Assembly: GCA_036939975.1 (NCBI GenBank) | Contig: JALLPB010000339.1 | Coordinates: forward strand, 1 to 17,609 | DNA: 17,609 nt | Reading direction: 5' to 3' | Source of the DNA: Cyclostephanos tholiformis | Lineage: Eukaryota; Bacillariophyta; Thalassiosirophyceae; Thalassiosirales; Thalassiosiraceae | In this document: piece by piece, positions 1 through 10,700 of the stretch | Layout: each line of letters begins with the position of its first letter | How positions within the stretch are numbered: the stretch's first letter is position 1 | Notes under the pieces: model-generated | Databases searched by the model: none | Told to the model about the DNA's origin: nothing | Seen by the model: only the letters and a program-made list of their open reading frames with translations | Translations under genes and position numbers: made by a program

Positions 1-1466
1 TCATTTTTAAGCATTAAAATAAACTCATAATTTTCTTCTCCTGACCTGAACTACATGCCACTTCGTTTGCACTCATTTATTCACTTCAGGGGAAAGGTTA
101 TCCACACACCTAGGTCATCCACACACAACAAGAATCACTGAGTCCACAACATTGTGGACATTGATGTCATCACATTCCTTCTACTGACCTTCGTTCATCA
201 TGACTGGCAATGTGCAATCCATCCAAAGATCATAGGTGATGTCGTGGTAGCTTGGTTTCATCCTATTCTTCCGATTGGCAATCACGGGGCACAAAAATGA
301 CTACAACAATGAGTTTTTTACAATTTGATAGGTGATGAGGATGATGTGGACTTCAATGATGATGGCCATGACAAAGCGGATGGCGCCAACAAAAAATGGC
401 CATGATGACAAAAATAAGGATGAATATTGCGATGATTCCGACGTCGAGGACAAAAGATGATGATGACAACAATAGCAATCACAACAAAGACAATGGCATT
501 GGTGGAGACGAGGATGAATGAACAACAAGAAATGATGATGGGGTCATGATGGGTGGCCAGCGGCCGGCAGGATACGGGCCAATGCTGCACTTCTACTCCT
601 ACACAACAATCAACTGTTGGTGACAATTAGGGGAGGATGAAATGAGAGAAAGGGACAAGTTGTGGGTGGGGACGATGGAGGAGGGACATGGGGGAGATGA
701 CAGCAATTCCAGACTCACATTCTGCCCCCCTGGAGCTGGAGAAGGACTGGAACCTTATCTGCATCTGCATGCATCTTGGATGCAGGGCTGCACTATCGGC
801 AACATGATGAGCTCATGATGAGAGCCCAATCGGATGATGTATTGAGTGGGGGCATTTCAATATAATTGTTTCAGATTTTTCATAACTTCATCAACATAAA
901 CTAAAACCATGCCATAGAACCTATTTGCAGTCATTTTTTAGTTAGCAACCCTATATACCATTTGGCACATCTTGTTCTGCTCTTTCTGCAGTTATTCAAA
1001 TATTTAAGATACAACTAAAACCCTGTGAGATATGTTATTTTACATTTTCCTACGTACACTAGCTGAATTCATCAAATAGGCCATTTTTTGGACTGACATT
1101 CTGTTGACAATGAACCAGTAGCACTTTTCACCATCAATGCGCATTTGATGCCCCCCATATTTGCACTTTTACTCAAATCATAGCACACACCTCCTCACTT
1201 TTGCACTGCCACAAACCTCTCTCTTTCAGTTAGGAGGAATCCTGTCAGGTTTGATCAAGGGTCGGCCGTAAAAAAAACTGAAAGAAGGAAAAATCTGCTC
1301 GCATATGTTAAAATACAAACAAATAATCAGATTATATAGGTAATCACACTTAATCCCAGTAACCTCAAGACGGAAGCACTGAGGCAGCAGTGAAATGATA
1401 AAACTTTTCTGTTCCATGAAGACAGGAAAAATTAAAGCCGCAAATCATAATTGGTGGCAAATAATA
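1..1466. other. AT-rich intergenic region, no gene supported
   Basis: This stretch contains only short, low-complexity open frames. Those between 301 and 626 on the minus strand are made of GAT/CAT-rich triplets and give His/Cys/Ile-rich peptides with no domain look. A perfect short inverted repeat lies at 142-159 (8-bp arms GTCCACAA/TTGTGGAC around CA). The right end, from about 1420, is the 3' flank of the minus-strand ankyrin/armadillo gene, whose stop is at 1467-1469. No tRNA-like B box or long repeat was seen by eye. Confidence 0.6.
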
Positions 1467-3646
1467 CTATTCCACAGATCGCATCCGCATCAAATTTAAA
1501 AGGATGGCATTTTTTGATTCCAAGCAATCATCAGGGAAATTTTTGGCAGCTGACTGAATTAACATTTCTGTCTGTTCATGAAGTTCTGGCAGGTAAGCAT
1601 CGCGAAAACTGGTCAACACTTCAAGTGCCTTACACGCTTCACGTTGGACAGATCTGTCTTGTGGATGAGCCGCCAGAGCATTGACAAGAGCTGTAAATCC
1701 GCTAACGCTTGCGATGACTGTGGCCCTTTCAGCGCCCCCTTTTGAGGCAATGCCTTGCAATGCTCTACAGGCTTCTTTCTGTACTGTTGCGTCACTGACG
1801 TGCGCTTGCATCGCACTTACAACTGACGAAATGGCGCCCGATGCAGCGAATGATACCTCGCGCTCGCCATCTGCAAGAGCCATTGCCGCGAGCGCAGAGC
1901 ACGCCTTCTCTTGGACCGCGGGTTCATTTGGGTGATTTTTCATTGCATTTACAACGGCTGTTACGCCCAGGAGCGCAACTGATGCAATCTGTACATTTGA
2001 AGGTCCCGCGGCCGTCGCAGCGAGTTCAAGTGCTGAACACCCCAACATCTGAACACCTCCGTCTTCTTCATTGGCCCACATGGTGGAGACGACATCACGA
2101 ATTTTTGCTTCGGGTCTCTGGACCAACATTATTGCGTCATGGCTTTCGTCCTTGTTAAATCGCTTCCGCTGTTTCTCTTTCGGGATCTCCCTCCGCCACC
2201 ATCGACGCCCGTTGCAATGCTTCCTTCTCTGCCAACTTGACCTTCTAGCCCTTCAAGTATGGATTGGTCAACCGATTCCTCATCCTGAGATTGGAAGCTC
2301 ATGGCATTCACAAGAGGGTGATCTTCGCCCAAGCTAATTTGTTCTATACCCGGTGGATAGGCCTCATGTAAGCTGTGTATTCCACCACCAATCCACTTCT
2401 TCCCGCTTTCTACTGCAAGGGTAATGGGGAGGGCGCCGTCAGCATTTGCCACACTAGCACCTTCAGGATAGGCGTAAAGCAATTCGTCGATGACATACTT
2501 CGAGTATGACTCAGGTGCTTGTGCGGTAGAGAGATAGCAAAAATCGGCATGTCCCGCGGCGTAGTGGAGTGGGAGATTGCCCTTCGAGTCTGGCTCTGCC
2601 ACCATCTCCAGGTTAGTTTCAACGATGTACCTCAATAAGTCGGGCGGGCAGGAACCAGTTCGGACCGCATTGTGAACTAACAAATCATCATCGTAAGGTT
2701 CTGCAGTATTTTGACGTCTCATGAGTATCTCAATTATGTTGAAGGTATTCACGGCCGCATTCTTGAAGATTTCTCTGTGCTGTACGACCTCGTCCCGTGA
2801 ATTGTCCCCCTCGAAGAATCTTTCACTCTGATCGAACTGCCTGACAAATCGCCGGTACAGCAGAGCCAGGACGTCATCATCCATTTTTTCAGAGAGTAAA
2901 GAAATGCGACTGTTCTCGTCCACGGTGCTTCCCGCTCCGGCACTACCCGCTCCGGCACCTCCCCTCGTCACGAGAAGTTTGACGAATTCGACCGTCGGTC
3001 CCAATGGCGTATCGATGTCATCGGGCAAGGACTCGATGACTTGATATAGCACCTTTCCCAGTGATACGATCGAACGCGAATCATGCTCGAGTAGTAGTTT
3101 GGCCACTTTTATTCTGAAGGAAAATGAGGCGGACATGACGCCGTCCGTTGCCTGCATGCTCGAGATGATACCGTCCAGTGGTATGTGCCGACGCTTATCT
3201 CGATGACTAACGGCACCCGGACATGAGTCGATGATCGTCTGTATGCATGCCATTGCCACGGCGCTCAAGTTCGACGAATCGACCTGAGATGAACCCAGAG
3301 AGCACGCCACGTGAAGCGGCGTCCCGAGCGTGTTGGGGTCGACGTATGACGCGAGCGCGGGATTTGACGAGCAGAGTTGTCGCGCTCCCTCCCAGAACGA
3401 TTCCGTAACGGCCCCGATGGTTTTTTCGTTGGGGGAAATGGGATTCAGGCCACATAGGAGATGGTAATAGAGCGCTGCGGGCTGAGAGGATTTGGATTGC
3501 AACGAATTCTTGCTGGTTGGCGACGGCGAGGAATTCAACGATTTCTTGCTGGTTTGCGACGGCGATCCACTCGCTTCGTGTTTACTATTGGTCGGGGGCG
3601 GCGCATCAGCTGATGCGTTCGCCGCTTTACTCTGAGAGCACCCCAT
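1467..3646 (-). CDS. Ankyrin-armadillo repeat protein with predicted N-myristoylation site (two exons)
   Basis: I join two minus-strand open frames. Exon 1 is 3646-2237 and exon 2 is 2168-1467, giving 703 aa. Exon 1 would run to a stop at 2131-2129 that overlaps an ATG in the second frame. The second frame stays open upstream of that ATG, and removing 2236-2169 (GTTGGC...ACAG, 68 nt) fuses the frames cleanly as ...LEGLEGQ|RKRFNKDESH.... I start at 3646 (MGCSQSK) rather than at the in-frame ATG at 3682, because Gly2/Cys3/Ser6 form a classic myristoylation plus palmitoylation motif. A Ser/Pro/Lys-rich linker follows (about residues 10-55). Ankyrin-type units include TPLHVA (about 109), LPLHYAAGHA (about 358) and LPITLAVESGKKW (about 406). 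The C-terminal 200 residues are about four armadillo-like helical repeats (VQEKACSALAAMA, VQKEACRALQGIA, VQREACKALEVL). The likely role is a membrane-anchored protein-binding scaffold; no catalytic motif is visible. The next gene to the right is divergent. A one-base sequencing error could replace the intron. Confidence 0.8.
2169..2236 (-). other. Predicted 68-nt intron of the ankyrin-armadillo gene
   Basis: The donor is GTTGGC (5' end at 2236) and the acceptor is CAG (3' end at 2169), phase 0. The length of 68 is 2 mod 3, which is what is needed to pass from the ankyrin frame to the armadillo frame. An alternative acceptor 6 nt further on (CGGAAG) also keeps the frame. The donor is a weak match to GTAAGT and there is no long pyrimidine tract, so a base-call error is the competing explanation. 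Confidence 0.5.
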
Positions 3647-4064
3647 GATTCTGTCTAGAAAAGTGGTTAGGTCAAGATTCAAAACAACAACATCTGGTTC
3701 CTCGGCGGGGGGGGGTGGGGGGGGGGCAGGGCTAGGGTGACGGACTGTACATATCAGAGCAGTGCATAAAAAAGAGGAGCCCTACTCCACCACTTCACCC
3801 ACCCACCATGAATGCCCTCGCTCGGTTCATGTGTTCACATATATTGATTCCTTTGTGATGTTGATCTACTTGACTGATAAAAAAGAAAAAATAATAGCAG
3901 TGACAGCCAACCACAGAATAAGTGCCGAAGTTACCATCTTTCCCTGCCTGGCCTGGGTGGTATGATTGCTAAGAACACAACTTTTTCTTACTCCGTCAAT
4001 CGATTTGGCATTTTATCGTCGAGTTGCGTGGGCAAGTTACGTATAAATCTCCAGTTATCACACG
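3647..4064. promoter_or_regulatory. Divergent intergenic region with G-tract and TATA-like site
   Basis: This 418-bp gap separates the minus-strand ankyrin gene from the plus-strand YhbY-like gene, so it must hold both promoters. It includes an interrupted G tract at about 3709-3727. A TATAAAT sits at 4042-4048, only 17 nt before the ATG at 4065. That is too close for a usual TATA-to-start-codon spacing, so it is either fortuitous or drives a transcript starting inside the reading frame. Confidence 0.4.
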
Positions 4065-4766
4065 ATGCAAAGAGTTGTACACGTCTACTCAACGTGGGCG
4101 CTGGTGGTTGCAGCGACCGCATCCGCTTTACAATTAGCGCCTTCGAACAACGGGATCCAATCAATATCATGTCGTCGTCAAGTTACTAATGCCCCACGGC
4201 GATTGAATCCGTATCGTCCATCTACCATGCGCATATCCCAAGTCTTGTTCCTCGCGGACGAGGGAGAGGAACAAGAAGATATGACGGTCGATTTTTTCGT
4301 GTCTCCCGTGCAAATAGCATTCCTTCGAAAGGAGGCGAATAAACGCGAATCGAACAAGCGATTACCCAAATTCAATTTACCCCCCCAGGAGACCGCAGAT
4401 GTTTCTCCCGAGACGCTGAGCGAGATATCAAATTTATTCGACAAGAGCGAACTCATCGAGGTGCGTGGCATGAGCAAGGATTCTAAGAGGAAGGTTTTCG
4501 ATACGGCACATGGCCTCGCGGGGACGTTGGAAGACGCGTTCGAAAAGCCTGTGGTGGTAGTGGATATCAAGGGATATGCGGTAAAATTGTACTGTCCATG
4601 GGATAATGACGACGAACATGGGGTAAAAAGGGGTGGGAGAATTCAGTTGAGGAGTAATTACAGACCGGGACAGTGGACGAGGAAGGCGAAGTCCATCAGG
4701 GATAATCGTGGTCAGATAATTACCGATGAGGATGGGCTGAGTATTAAAGAAATCCCGGAGGAGTAG
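4065..4766 (+). CDS. Signal-peptide-bearing YhbY/CRM-like RNA-binding protein (probable)
   Basis: This is an intact single-exon frame of 233 aa. The leader MQRVVHVYSTWALVVAATASA (1-21) is a signal peptide with an A-S-A end followed by Leu-Gln. That resembles the first half of a diatom plastid presequence but lacks the preferred Phe at +1. Residues about 79-185 fit the YhbY/CRM fold: a FLRK segment, then SPETLSEISNLFDKSELIEVRG, then a helix with a conserved Ala, then KPVVVVDIKGYAVKLYCP, which matches the V-x-x-x-x-G-x-x-x-x-LY ending of the family. The glycine loop of CRM proteins is poorly kept. A basic tail (about 188-215) follows. CRM/YhbY proteins bind RNA during ribosome assembly or organelle intron splicing; a plastid ribosome or RNA role is inferred. 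M55 (codon at 4227) is an alternative start that would give an untargeted form. The gene converges on the ClpS-like gene. Confidence 0.7.
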   Translation: MQRVVHVYSTWALVVAATASALQLAPSNNGIQSISCRRQVTNAPRRLNPYRPSTMRISQVLFLADEGEEQEDMTVDFFVSPVQIAFLRKEANKRESNKRLPKFNLPPQETADVSPETLSEISNLFDKSELIEVRGMSKDSKRKVFDTAHGLAGTLEDAFEKPVVVVDIKGYAVKLYCPWDNDDEHGVKRGGRIQLRSNYRPGQWTRKAKSIRDNRGQIITDEDGLSIKEIPEE

Positions 4767-5089
4767 GCTGCGGACATTTTTCGAAGTCGCACTCTGACCT
4801 CCTCCTTTAAAGAGCGGCTAATTCTCATTTAATTATGTATGATGTTCCCCCCATTGAAAGAACCAACTACCATACCTCACAACTTGGGTTGATGATTAGA
4901 ATATACATAACAAGTGTAAAACAATCACGCACCAACATTTCTCCGAAACTACTTCTCCGAGTCCTTCAACAAGATCGAAAGAAGAATGTCGAAGAAGTAA
5001 TCTATCAATCCTATACAAATTATCTATGTGCATTCAATCTAAATTCTATCAGAGTATGCGATCTCTTCAGTACCCCAAAGACGGTGTCA
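4767..5089. other. Convergent 3' intergenic region
   Basis: This 323-bp spacer lies between the stop of the plus-strand YhbY-like gene and the stop of the minus-strand ClpS-like gene. It is AT-rich and must hold both 3' ends. I see no coding signal and no clear hairpin. Confidence 0.5.
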
Positions 5090-5859
5090 TTAATTGCTAT
5101 ATGAGAGAGAAAATGACACGGAAACATCCTCGGCGGTATATCTGTCTATGTCTTCAGACACGCCTCCGCCATTGAAGGGGATGACGCGACAATCTATATT
5201 GCGCGATAACAGTTCCTCCCCCATCGAGAGACATTCTTCACGAGTCCATGTTCCCAAGCAGCCGAAGCCCTGGTGTTTGGCAAAGAGGGAAATATCCCAC
5301 GCCTTGTCGGATCCAATGCCGAGAATTTCAGAACATGATTCCGCGGCGTGTTCGATGGACATTTGCTCTTTTCGGAAGGTTCTGCGAATTGAAACGAACG
5401 TAAAGTGTGTAAAAGTCAGCAAGAATTCACAAAAAGGGAATCTGAGTATGTGCGATTCCCCCCGCCCTCCTCCCTCCCCCCAATGAAGACTTACGATGGC
5501 ATGAGAATGATGTGGTACAAATCGTCCGAGTGACGTTCCTCCCCCACCTCGTAGAGATACTCCAACCCGCCGACTGAACTATAATTGACCTGGTCATCGG
5601 CTTCGCGACACTCGCTCATCGCATCAATCTCAGGTTCGGGGATGCGGCGTCGGATGCTCAACCTCTTGGCCTTGAGTTTGTCTAATCCCGAAAACGATTG
5701 ACGACTCGCCTCTAACTTGAGGAAAGTTGGTCGACCGAACAGCTGAGGACTGGACGGTGCGTTAGACTTGGAGTGGAGTAGGGCCGACGACGATGCGGGG
5801 AAGCCGACAAGTGCGGCGGTGGCAAAGAAGAACGTTCCATGACGGCGTGCGGTGCCCAT
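5090..5859 (-). CDS. Divergent ClpS-like protein with signal-like leader (two exons)
   Basis: Exon 1 is 5859-5495 and exon 2 is 5381-5090; the 113-nt intron 5494-5382 has a perfect GTAAGT donor and a TTCGCAG acceptor. The join restores codon TCA and gives 218 aa. Residues 1-27 are a signal peptide (FFFATAALVGFPASSSA|L), so the product enters the ER and possibly the plastid. Residues about 112-192 resemble the ClpS adaptor fold: strand DDLYHIILMP, helix with A-x-x-x-x-EILGI, then a long A-x-x-x-SLFAKHQG helix end, strand, and a final helix LSMGEELLSRNIDCRVIPF. ClpS delivers N-degron substrates to the Clp protease. The usual Asn-Asp-Asp motif after the first strand is absent (MPSTFRKE instead), and the helix His is displaced by one position. 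Substrate choice may therefore differ, or the assignment to ClpS may be wrong. The middle part (about 60-110) is charged and unassigned. Confidence 0.7.
5382..5494 (-). other. 113-nt intron of the ClpS-like gene
   Basis: The intron starts GTAAGTCTTC and ends CAATTCGCAG, phase 2. It has a G/purine-rich stretch just inside the donor and a T-rich stretch before the acceptor. The frames on both sides join without a stop. Confidence 0.85.
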
Positions 5860-6564
5860 GTTGAAAAAACTTTGGGGATGAACTAAAAACCAGATTTTTT
5901 TATGAGCATTGGATGACCGACCGCGCGAGTCCCGTTCCTTGTTTGAATGAGAACAACAAAAAAATTCTGCGTCGTTCCAGATGCTGCCGTCACTTTTTCA
6001 TGTGTGTTGACGTCGAATAGTTCGGGTCGGGTTCGATTTGTTTCCCCTTTTCTGTCAAAGTAAAACAGTTCTACGGAGGATTTAATACTATGCTAAATTC
6101 GCATTCTGACGAGCATCCCCCTCCGAGAGATGTCAGCTGGCGGGAGTTGCCGACGACGATGCCTTCTTCCCGGCATTTTTCAGTCTCTCTAAAGAGAAGT
6201 TTGCTGCCTCCGCCGATTCGTTTATGTACGATCCGTGACAAGATGGCGAATTCGTCCCGGGAGTTTGACATCCAGCTACTCGTTTAAGTAAGGTTTTTTT
6301 ACGACCCCTGCCCTACACAGATTCCTACGTTAAAAGTATACCAAAATTTGCCCCCGACTGTGTAAATAGTTAATCCTCACTATTTCCGAGCAACCGGACC
6401 ATGGTGACCTCCGACCTCCTACGCGCAAACTCGCCGGGCGCGAGTCAAACCAACATACGGGCAGCTTCATTATGATATTATTCGTCGATCCTGCAAGTGG
6501 CGTCACCTAATATTAGGATTTGTGTGTTTAGTAATAGGTGTACAGTACAGGTTGGCGTGGCAGA

Positions 6565-6632
6565 ACAGGAATCGTGATTCCTGTGAAAAAGATATGACAG
6601 AAATAAAAAAACAGGAATCTGGAGGATTCCTG
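6565..6632. repeat. Two adjacent hairpins sharing the ACAGGAATC arm
   Basis: The first hairpin is 6565-6584, with perfect 9-bp arms ACAGGAATC and GATTCCTGT around GT. The second is 6612-6632, with 8-bp arms CAGGAATC and GATTCCTG around five bases. A third half-copy (CAGGAATT) follows at 6633-6640. The shared arm suggests a decayed short element or a protein or RNA binding cluster rather than chance. Confidence 0.55.
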
Positions 6633-7162
6633 CAGGAATTATCAACCTAGTCATACAATGCTCTGCTGTTGGTCTTTGGGCCTTTCAACAGTCAAATTGC
6701 TACAAAAGAGTCAGTATAAAAAAACTTCTGAGACTTCTTCTGAGAATGAATTTTTTGCCAATGGTATTTATATGTAAATTTTGAGCTGGGTGTTTTATTT
6801 CCAAAGTAAAAACTTTGTCTACGAGTGAAGGAATGAGTATAATTTGTGGTGATCCACAGAGGATGTCAGTGAGGTAGCTTGGTATCTCAGTCAATTCCAG
6901 ATATGACATATACATGCAAGAAATTGAATGAGAATCACAATGATGGCAATTATAATATGATGATTATGTAATGACTCATGGTGATGGATTTTATAAAATT
7001 GGATTCGAACATCAACAGCAAGCAATAGGTGCAGTACAATCTGTATTTGTACACCTTAATGTCCTATTCACAAGGATGGCGATCCCTCCTTTTACCATCA
7101 CCACAGTGCCATCATTGCCATTCTTGTCCTCATACTCAGATACCCTACTATCCCATACTCAC

Positions 7163-7190
7163 CTTCTCCTCCTCCTCCTCCTCCTTCTCC
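7163..7190. repeat. (CTC)n microsatellite
   Basis: This is an uninterrupted run of CTC-type triplets with one TTC interruption, in non-coding DNA. Confidence 0.85.
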
Positions 7191-7778
7191 CTGCCCCCAA
7201 TGATGCCATCATTGTTCTCATTGATTAGGAGTAGGTAGACAATGAGTGAACAGTGATGAGCACTCTCCTTGGCCAGGAGGGTGGTGGTGTGCATTGTGAG
7301 TTCATTATTTAGTGTTTCTTGATGCGGCTGAATGTGTTAGAATTCAGGATGGGACCAGTAACACCGCTCTCATGACAAGCTCGTTAATAATAAACCAGCC
7401 AGAATTCATTTTTCAAGGCTGGGGCCATTGCCAAATATATTAGTTCTGACAAAGAGAGCGCGGTCCCGCATTTTTTGTCACAGATTCACACCTCAGAAAC
7501 CCATTTTTGATGACACCGGAAGCAATTTTATCCACATAATAGCGCCATCTAGTTATCCAGCTCCACTGGGAGACGAATAGGGATGAACAATTTTGATATG
7601 CATTTATTCATTCATTTTATTTGATGTGTGGATCAAGAAATCGTGTGTGTGATGATACGACTCGTTAAGAGGAAGTCCTCTACCTACAGAATTATTTCAA
7701 CCTCCCGAGAGGACCCGAAACAACGCTTCCGTTTTCGTAGCCCCCTCCCCCTCCTCCCCTTTCCATCGCACCAAAACT

Positions 7779-10700
7779 TCAATCGGCCCCGCCCTTGCCA
7801 CCCGTTGTCGTCGCGATGTCCTCGACCCGACTTACGGTACTCCATGATCCGTCCAATCCCTCCTTCCATAACGTCACGTTTGAATCGCCGCTGCTTACCG
7901 CCAATATATTGCCGGTGATGCTCTTTGTTTCGGTATTTATCGTTTTCGCAGGATGAGAGAAACGAGACGAAGTGAGATGGATGGATTCTTTCATCCTCAG
8001 AGAAAATATGAAGCGACGAACGATGTTCGGGAGGAGAGAACCCTGTTCAGAGCCTAGGGAGATGACCCAAGACTTCATGTCATTTCTACCCCACTTACCC
8101 AACTGACTCGCCAAACGGGATCATCGAAGGTATTCAACAATGTCGGCGTCCACTTCCCCCCGGCATCGCCTACATCCCCCTCCCCCCCCCCCGCGACTCC
8201 CTGCTTCCAAACGATGACGGTCCTATCCTCCGAGCAGCTCGCCACGACGCTAGTGCCGGGGATGACGTTCGGCGCCCACGCCACGTCCCTGACCCAATCC
8301 TTGTGTCCCATCCCGGGATCCGAGCTAACGAAAGCCTCCTCCTCCCACGTTCCTGTCATCGCGTCCTTCCTCCACACGCGCACGCAATTGTCGCACCCGC
8401 CGGTGGCAATGCGGGGGGCGGACGGGATCATCGCGATCGCGGTAGTACCGTCGTCGTCGTCGCCGCCGTCGTCGATCCTATCGACCGAGTACGGTGCCCA
8501 GCACGCGGAGTTGACCCCCAGGGGCGTATCGCTCAGGTATTCCACGGTCCACGAGTCGTCGGCTCCGTCGTGCGTTAGCACGCTCACCCTGCCGTCGCTG
8601 CTCGCGGCGCAAGCCATGAGTCCGTGCTCGTGCGGGCAGAATTGTACCGAATTCACGGACGAATCGTGCAATCCCACGAATGCCTTGATAAGCGTCCACT
8701 CGCGGGGACGTACCTCCCGATGAATTAGGACGGATCTGTCGAAGGATGCCGAGGCTAGGAGGGGACCGTACTTCGGATGTGACCAAGAGAGTTGGTAGAT
8801 CGGACCGGTGTGACCGGTGAGCGTCGCGTTGGGGGTGTAGGCGTCGCCTGAGACATCGTATACCTTGATGGTGCGATCTTACAGTTCACGTTTTTTTTTT
8901 TTCCGCATTGGCGCGAGGGGAATGGGAGGACGAGAAGAGAGAAACCCGGGGCGAGAGTCAGGGGGACACGGAGAAGAGGAGGAGAAGGAGGAGGAGAAGG
9001 AGGAGGAGGGGGGGGGGGATGACGGAAAGTCGATGATGTACAATCGGGGTCGTGAGNACCATCCGAAAAAAAATGTTCCTCACTGTTCGTTCGTGTATTT
9101 GTGTATCTGTGCGCCGGCTAACAAAATCACAGCCTTAGATTCTGTTTCTTCACCTACATTCCCACATAATATTACACCAAAGACATCTTGTCTTATTTTA
9201 CAAGGAAATCACTGTCTGCAACGCGGATGCCACGCTGTCCGATACATCGTCTGGCAAAGATAATCCCGCAAGAGATATCCCGTCAACAGCACCGCTCATC
9301 GATGCGATCAGCGTCACAAGTTCATCCCCTACCAATTCCCCATAAGAAACAATCAAATGTGCCAATTCCGTCAAGCTAGTGTGCGTGAGATCTACATAGG
9401 CGGACGACGCTTGTGCCAACAATTGCGAGCTCGCACCATCGATAGAACTTTTGGCCTGGAACGTCCACGCGGCATCATCCTTTCCGCTAATTACATAGAG
9501 GATGGCGTTCATTATCTTCAGTAATATGTCGGTGATGACAATTACCAATTTCAGTATGTGCTGAACGATCTCTATGACTGACATGTTCCCGATTCTCGTG
9601 AGGGTCTCAACAACAGCATGGCTCGCATCGTCTATTGCTGATTTCACGGAATATTGCATATTTGCGAGAATTGACGCGACGCTTGTTCCATATACAGCAT
9701 TTAGGATGAAATCTAGGAAGTTAATGACGATGTCACCAGTAAACTTGAACGTGTATAGAACGGCGTTGCCAAAGTCGGAAAGGGAGGCGTCGCCAATGCG
9801 TCGTACAGCCGCCGATGTCCCGTCGATGATGTTAAGGTTGGGTAAATGCTTTTCAATGTGAAAGTCGGGGGTGCGAAATGGGGAAACCTCATCAATGATG
9901 TTTACGTTGGGTGGACTCGCTTCCTTGATCGGGCGTAATCCGACAACTTTCGATGCGCCGAACTGCAACGAATTCGCCAAAGCTTTCATTCCCGTCGCGC
10001 CTGCATTGCCGACATCCACCATGCGTCCCGACAAACTCTCGAACGAGTTATACACGCCGGCAACCCCGTCGCTCAGGTCCTCGAACGATCGCGTGAGAGC
10101 ATCCACGACGCCCCCGAACTTTGCCTCGGATGCTCCGGATGCCGCCTTGATCGAAGACAATGCACTCTGAATCGATGGCGATACCTCCGACGAGAATGGG
10201 TTGGTCATGGTCGGCAACTCGAGATGATAATGCGGCAGGTTCAATCGATCCAATCGATCCTTGATCGAATCGCCCGTCGATTCGCCCACGTGAGGCATTT
10301 GCGACGATACCGGATCGATGGAGGCAAGACCTCCATTCGAAGCCACCTCGCCACCATGTTGCAGATCGTTCCGGTCGAGATCGGATAATTGTCGCGAGAG
10401 GAAGGGATTGGACATTCCATTCGCGACATCGGGGATCGACGGCATCCATCCGGACAGTCCCTCAAACGATATGGACGCGTCGGCGACCCCGTCGCTCACC
10501 CTGTCGCCGAGGTCCTCGAACGATCGCGCGATGGCATCGACGACGCCCACGAGCCTTTCCTCGGATGCTTCAGATGCCGCCCCGATCGACGACAATGCAC
10601 TCTGCATCGACGGCGATGTCTCCGACGAGAATGGATTGGTCATGGTCGGCAACACGAGATGATAATGCGGCAGGTTCAATCGATCCAATATACCCTCGAA

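Larger units (their letters stand above)
5860..7778. other. Gene-poor AT-rich region between the ClpS-like gene and SEC13
   Basis: No convincing gene was found. Open frames of about 65 codons overlap on both strands at 6071-6287; neither has a recognisable domain, though the minus one (start 6271) could be an exon. The region 6540-6640 has two AGGAATC/GATTCCT hairpins. A CTC microsatellite lies at 7163-7190, followed by a short inverted repeat at 7198-7214 (CAATGATG/CATCATTG around one base). The left end must carry the ClpS-like promoter and the right end the SEC13 3' flank. Confidence 0.5.

Noticed and set aside
301..626. Two overlapping minus-strand open frames of 75 and 102 codons
   Set aside because: They come from GAT/CAT-rich low-complexity DNA, give unusual His/Cys/Ile-rich peptides, and overlap each other without a domain.
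6071..6287. Small open frames on both strands (66 and 65 codons)
   Set aside because: They mirror each other, lack motifs and have no visible splice partners. One may be an exon, but nothing in the sequence decides it.
6995..7030. A tRNA-like GTTCGAATCC box on the minus strand
   Set aside because: The bases on either side cannot form the T stem, and no D arm or acceptor stem could be found.
7198..7214. CAATGATG/CATCATTG inverted repeat as a terminator or protein site
   Set aside because: It is a single short palindrome in AT-rich DNA with no partner gene end near it.
8478..8786. A 102-codon minus-strand frame overlapping SEC13
   Set aside because: It is an out-of-frame shadow of SEC13 exon 2, whose true frame gives the conserved WD40 sequence.
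8865..9263. A plus-strand frame of 132 codons crossing the N
   Set aside because: It is mostly Gly/Glu/Lys repeat from the purine tract and is antisense to the SEC13 intron.
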